This document shows, piece by piece, positions 39,074 through 41,861 of a stretch of 41,861 nt of DNA (position 1 is the first letter of the stretch; the number at the start of each line of letters is the position of its first letter). The DNA comes from an uncultured bacterium (GTDB lineage: Bacteria; Verrucomicrobiota; Lentisphaeria; Victivallales; UBA1829), in NCBI GenBank assembly GCA_902762495.1, contig CACWOL010000023.1, forward strand, positions 1 through 41,861, written 5' to 3'. Under the pieces are notes generated by a model, which was given only the letters and a program-made list of their open reading frames with translations, was not told the DNA's origin and searched no databases. The translations under genes were made by a program, and so were the position numbers.

Positions 39074-39931
39074 TTACTTGAACTCAGCCGTAATGGCGCG
39101 GAGCGTGACGGCAACGTTGTGAACACGGAGCGCTTCGACTCCGGCGCGGCAGAGCTCGAGCTGGAGCTGCGCCGTGGCCTCGTCGCGGTCGGCGGGGCAC
39201 GGGATGCCGTACATGCGCCCGATAAAGCCTTTGCGTGAAATCCCGTAGAAGAGCGGGAACCCGAGCTTCCTGAACTCGGCGGCGCGGTGGATCAGCGCCA
39301 TGTTCTGTTCGTCGGTCTTCGAGAATCCGACGCCCGGATCGAGCATGATGCGGGCGGGATCGACGCCCGCGCGGACGGCCTTTTCCCCCGCGTCCAGCAG
39401 GAACGCCGAGACGTCGGCGATCAGATCGTCATAAACGAGGTTTTCCGGGGTCTGCATGGTCTCCGGCGTGCCGCGCATGTGCATGATGATGAGCGCGGCA
39501 TGATGCGCCGCGACAACGCCCGGCATGCGCGGATCGAACTGAAGCCCGCTGACATCGTTGACGCAGTCGGCTCCGGCGGCAAGCGCGGTGTCGGCGACGT
39601 CCGCCTTGCGCGTGTCGACGCTGAGGAACAAATCCGGGAAACGCGCGCGGATCAGCTTCAGGGCAGGGAGCAGACGGCGTATTTCCTTGTTAGCCGAGAC
39701 CGCCCCCGAGCCCGGACGGGTCGACTCCGCTCCCAGGTCAAGCGCGTCCGCGCCGTCGGCGACCAGCTGTGCAGCGAATTCCAGGGAGGATTCCGGCGAT
39801 GCCGTGTGCGCGCCGCCGTCGCTGAAGGAATCCGGCGTGAGGTTCAGGATGCCGAAAAGACGCGGCCGGGCGAGATTGCCCGACCTCGCTGTGTTTTTGA
39901 TTGATTCGAAGAACCGGTCAGAACGGGACAT
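39074..39931 (-). CDS. folP: dihydropteroate synthase
   Basis: Condenses 6-hydroxymethyl-dihydropterin diphosphate with p-aminobenzoate in folate synthesis; target of sulfonamides. All family motifs are present: GILNLTPDSFSDGG, DALDLGAESTRPGSG, LFLSVDTRKADVAD, CVNDVSGLQFD, LIIMHMRGTPETMQ, IMLDPGVGFSKTDEQN and LFYGISRKGFIG. 285 residues, normal. The ATG at 39931 lies inside the last codons of gyrA, overlapping by 14 bases; the longer frame back to 40072 is just the gyrA tail in another frame. Expression is therefore coupled to gyrA. Confidence 0.95.
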   Translation of the reverse strand: MSRSDRFFESIKNTARSGNLARPRLFGILNLTPDSFSDGGAHTASPESSLEFAAQLVADGADALDLGAESTRPGSGAVSANKEIRRLLPALKLIRARFPDLFLSVDTRKADVADTALAAGADCVNDVSGLQFDPRMPGVVAAHHAALIIMHMRGTPETMQTPENLVYDDLIADVSAFLLDAGEKAVRAGVDPARIMLDPGVGFSKTDEQNMALIHRAAEFRKLGFPLFYGISRKGFIGRMYGIPCPADRDEATAQLQLELCRAGVEALRVHNVAVTLRAITAEFK

Positions 39932-41861
39932 TGCCGCCGTCGTCTCCGCCGAAGTCGGAGGGATCGACGTAATCGTCTTCCTCTTCCTCGGCCTGTTTCT
40001 TCGGAGCATCGTCGTCGAAATCGTCGTCTCCGCCGGTTTCTTCCACGACTTCTTCCGCTTCGGTTTCCGCATCCTCGCGGACGGGGAGCGGTTCGCCGGC
40101 GGCCGCGAAGACGCCGGTGTTCTCGGCGGGTTCCTTCGGCTCTTCCTCTTCGACCTGCATCACGGTGGAGACGCCGATGATGCTGTCGTTCTTGCGGAGG
40201 GCGATGATACGGACGCCCATGGAGTTGCGGCCGACGAGGCGGATTTCGTCGACGCGGGTGCGGACCACCTGGCCGCGCTGGGTCGTGAGGATGATGTCTT
40301 CGCCGGGGTGGACCTTGATGGCCGCCACGACGGTCTCGCCTTCGCCGAGCTTGATGTTGCGGACGCCCATCGCGCCGCGTCCGGTGAGACGGTAGGAGTC
40401 GACGTAGCTGCGCTTGCCCATGCCGCGGCTGGTGACGACGAGGAGCTGCGGCTTGGAGGCGTCTTCGGGGATCGTCTCGTCCGCGCCTTCCGCGGATTCC
40501 TCGGCGGCTTCTTCCGCGGTTGCGGCTTCGGCGCCGTCGATCGCGGCGGCTTCTTCCGCGGCGTCGGCATCGACGTCGGCGTCGCTGATCGGCGCGGGCG
40601 CTTCGATGACGGGCGGCAGGCCGGTCGCGACGACTTCCATGCTGACCACGTAGTCGCCTTCGATCTTGAACTTGAGGCCGTGGACGCCGCGTGCGGCGCG
40701 GCCCATGGGACGGACCTTGGATTCGCTGAAGCGGCACGCCATGCCCTTCGCGGTGGAGAGGATGATCTCGCTGGAGCCGTCGGCAAGGTCGGCGGCGATC
40801 AGGTCGTCGTTCTCCTCGATCACGAGGGCGCGGAGCGCGACCTTGCGGAGGTTCTTGAACGCGGAGAGCGGGGTCTTCTTGATGATGCCGTTGCGTGTGC
40901 ACATCACGAGGGACATGCCGGGCTGTTCGAACATGGCGCGGTTGACGGTGACCATGGCGCTGATCTGTTCGTCCTTCTCGAACTTGATGAGGTTCACGAT
41001 CGCCTTGCCGTTGCCGGTGCGCGCGCCTTCCGGGATATCGTAGACGTTCAGCCAGTACATGAATCCGCGGTTGGTGATGAAGAAGATGATGTCGTGGCTG
41101 TCGGCGCTGAAGAGGCGCGCCACATGGTCTTCCTCCTTGGTGCTCATGCCGATGACGCCGGAGCCGCCGCGGTGCTGCGTGCGGTAGGTGTCGGCGGGAA
41201 CGCGCTTGATGTAGCCGGTGTCGGACACGGTGATGATGCAGGAATGGCGCGGGATGAGGTCGGCGATATCGATGTCGCCGTCGTCGTAGGTGATCTCGGT
41301 GCGTCTGGGATCGGCGTACTTGTCGCGGATGGCGGCGAGCTCGGTCTTGATGAGTTCGAGGCGTTTCTCGCGGCTGGCGAGGAGTTCTTCGAGCTCGGCG
41401 ATGCGTGCCATCAGTTCGTTGTACTGGTTCTCGAGGTCGTCGACCGCGAGGTTGGTGAGCTGGTGGAGGCGCATGTTGAGGATGGCGGCCGCCTGGATTG
41501 CGTCGAGGTCGAACCGCGCCATAAGTGCCTTGCCGGCGGTCTCGCGGTCGCGGGACTCGCGGATGATCTTCACGACCTCGTCGATGTTGCGGACGGCGAT
41601 GAGCAGTCCTGCGAGGATGTGGGCGCGTTCGCGTGCCTTGCGGAGCTCGAATTCGGCGCGGCGGGTCACGACCTCGAAGCGGTGGTCGATGAACGCCTGG
41701 AGTATCTGGACGAGGTTCATCACGCGCGGACGGTTGTGGTCGACCACGAGCATGTTGCAGCCGAACGCGGATTCGAGCTGGGTGGTGGCGAAGAGCTGGT
41801 TCAGGACCACGCTCGCCATCGCGCCGCGCTTGATGTCGATGACGATGCGGATGCCGATCTT
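39918..41861 (-). CDS. gyrA: DNA gyrase subunit A, N-terminus beyond window edge
   Basis: C-terminal 647 residues of the type II topoisomerase subunit. The visible part starts within the breakage-reunion domain (KIGIRIVIDIKRGA; VLNQLFATTQLESAFG), then the coiled-coil gate (ILNMRLHQLTNLAVDDLENQYNELM). It continues into the beta-pinwheel DNA-wrapping domain with the GyrA box as TQHRGGSGV, which favours gyrase over ParC. Unusual features are an Ala/Glu/Asp-rich insert of about 55-60 residues between pinwheel blades (about 40440-40625) and a long acidic C-terminal tail (EEEEDDYVDPSDFGG). The gene ends by overlapping folP. The active-site Tyr is outside the window. Confidence 0.95.
   Translation of the reverse strand, partial: KIGIRIVIDIKRGAMASVVLNQLFATTQLESAFGCNMLVVDHNRPRVMNLVQILQAFIDHRFEVVTRRAEFELRKARERAHILAGLLIAVRNIDEVVKIIRESRDRETAGKALMARFDLDAIQAAAILNMRLHQLTNLAVDDLENQYNELMARIAELEELLASREKRLELIKTELAAIRDKYADPRRTEITYDDGDIDIADLIPRHSCIITVSDTGYIKRVPADTYRTQHRGGSGVIGMSTKEEDHVARLFSADSHDIIFFITNRGFMYWLNVYDIPEGARTGNGKAIVNLIKFEKDEQISAMVTVNRAMFEQPGMSLVMCTRNGIIKKTPLSAFKNLRKVALRALVIEENDDLIAADLADGSSEIILSTAKGMACRFSESKVRPMGRAARGVHGLKFKIEGDYVVSMEVVATGLPPVIEAPAPISDADVDADAAEEAAAIDGAEAATAEEAAEESAEGADETIPEDASKPQLLVVTSRGMGKRSYVDSYRLTGRGAMGVRNIKLGEGETVVAAIKVHPGEDIILTTQRGQVVRTRVDEIRLVGRNSMGVRIIALRKNDSIIGVSTVMQVEEEEPKEPAENTGVFAAAGEPLPVREDAETEAEEVVEETGGDDDFDDDAPKKQAEEEEDDYVDPSDFGGDDGGNVPF

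Noticed and set aside
39844..40902. An Arg-rich 352-codon minus-strand frame across gyrA and folP
   Set aside because: Out-of-frame reading of the gyrA acidic tail gives poly-Arg; not a gene.

Overview
The window is a GC-rich, densely packed bacterial chromosome segment. The best guess is a member of the PVC group, probably a Lentisphaerota/Victivallales-type anaerobe from a gut-like habitat. This is inference from content, not a marker-based assignment. The clues are a reverse rubrerythrin with a PerR/Fur regulator, a lysine 2,3-aminomutase, a sodium:neurotransmitter-type symporter, two GH43 glycosidases, BspA-type leucine-rich repeat surface proteins, and a MoxR/ABC cluster with a Gly-Gln-rich coiled-coil protein. 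Housekeeping genes (gyrA 3' part, folP, rpsA, nadC, ymdB, initiator tRNA) show it is chromosomal core with accessory patches. Promoters are easy to read throughout: TTGAxx or TTGTxx, 16-17 bases, then TATATT, TATAGT or TACATT, often as TGCTAxxxT.

Layout. 1-6400 (minus) is one operon read right to left: a coiled-coil/Gly-Gln membrane protein carrying a frameshift, MoxR ATPase, a 722-aa exported membrane protein, an ABC ATPase, and an ABC permease cut by the window edge. 6576-8860 (plus) holds a GT2 glycosyltransferase, then reverse rubrerythrin with a PerR-type operator on its promoter, then a Fur/PerR regulator whose 3' end is duplicated around a palindromic element. 8876-13661 (minus) is a three-gene envelope operon: LPG-synthase-type membrane protein, GT-C-type glycosyltransferase, membrane-anchored LRR protein. 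13783-15498 (plus) is ymdB-nadC. 15611-18237 (minus) is an autotransporter O-heptosyltransferase joined, through an A10 slippery run, to a GT2 glycosyltransferase that has no start codon of its own.

18578-20281 (plus) has lysine 2,3-aminomutase and a Cys-rich exported protein. 20351-21559 (minus) is a secreted thioredoxin-fold protein. 22069-23342 (plus) has a DUF3842 protein, then a pair of small unknown membrane proteins preceded by a compact structured RNA leader. 23444-25093 (minus) is an NSS transporter with a small one-helix partner. 25391-29216 (plus) is ribosomal protein S1 and an LRR lipoprotein. A rhodanese lipoprotein (minus) and the initiator tRNA (plus) follow.

30066-31037 (minus) is an intracellular GH43. 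31238-35278 (plus) is a UvrA2-type ATPase with an alpha/beta hydrolase, then a ZIP metal transporter. 35480-36340 (plus) is a markedly AT-rich PD-(D/E)XK-like gene, probably acquired. 36490-37098 (minus) is another hydrolase. 37365-39056 (plus) is a secreted GH43. 39074-41861 (minus) is gyrA overlapping folP.

The most interesting signals are the apparent -1 slippage fusion of the heptosyltransferase to GT2 (16753-16772), the three-way-junction RNA leader of an orphan membrane-protein operon (22516-22638), the perR 3'-end duplication (8694-8859), and the AT-rich nuclease-like gene near a tRNA-like remnant (35400-37220).
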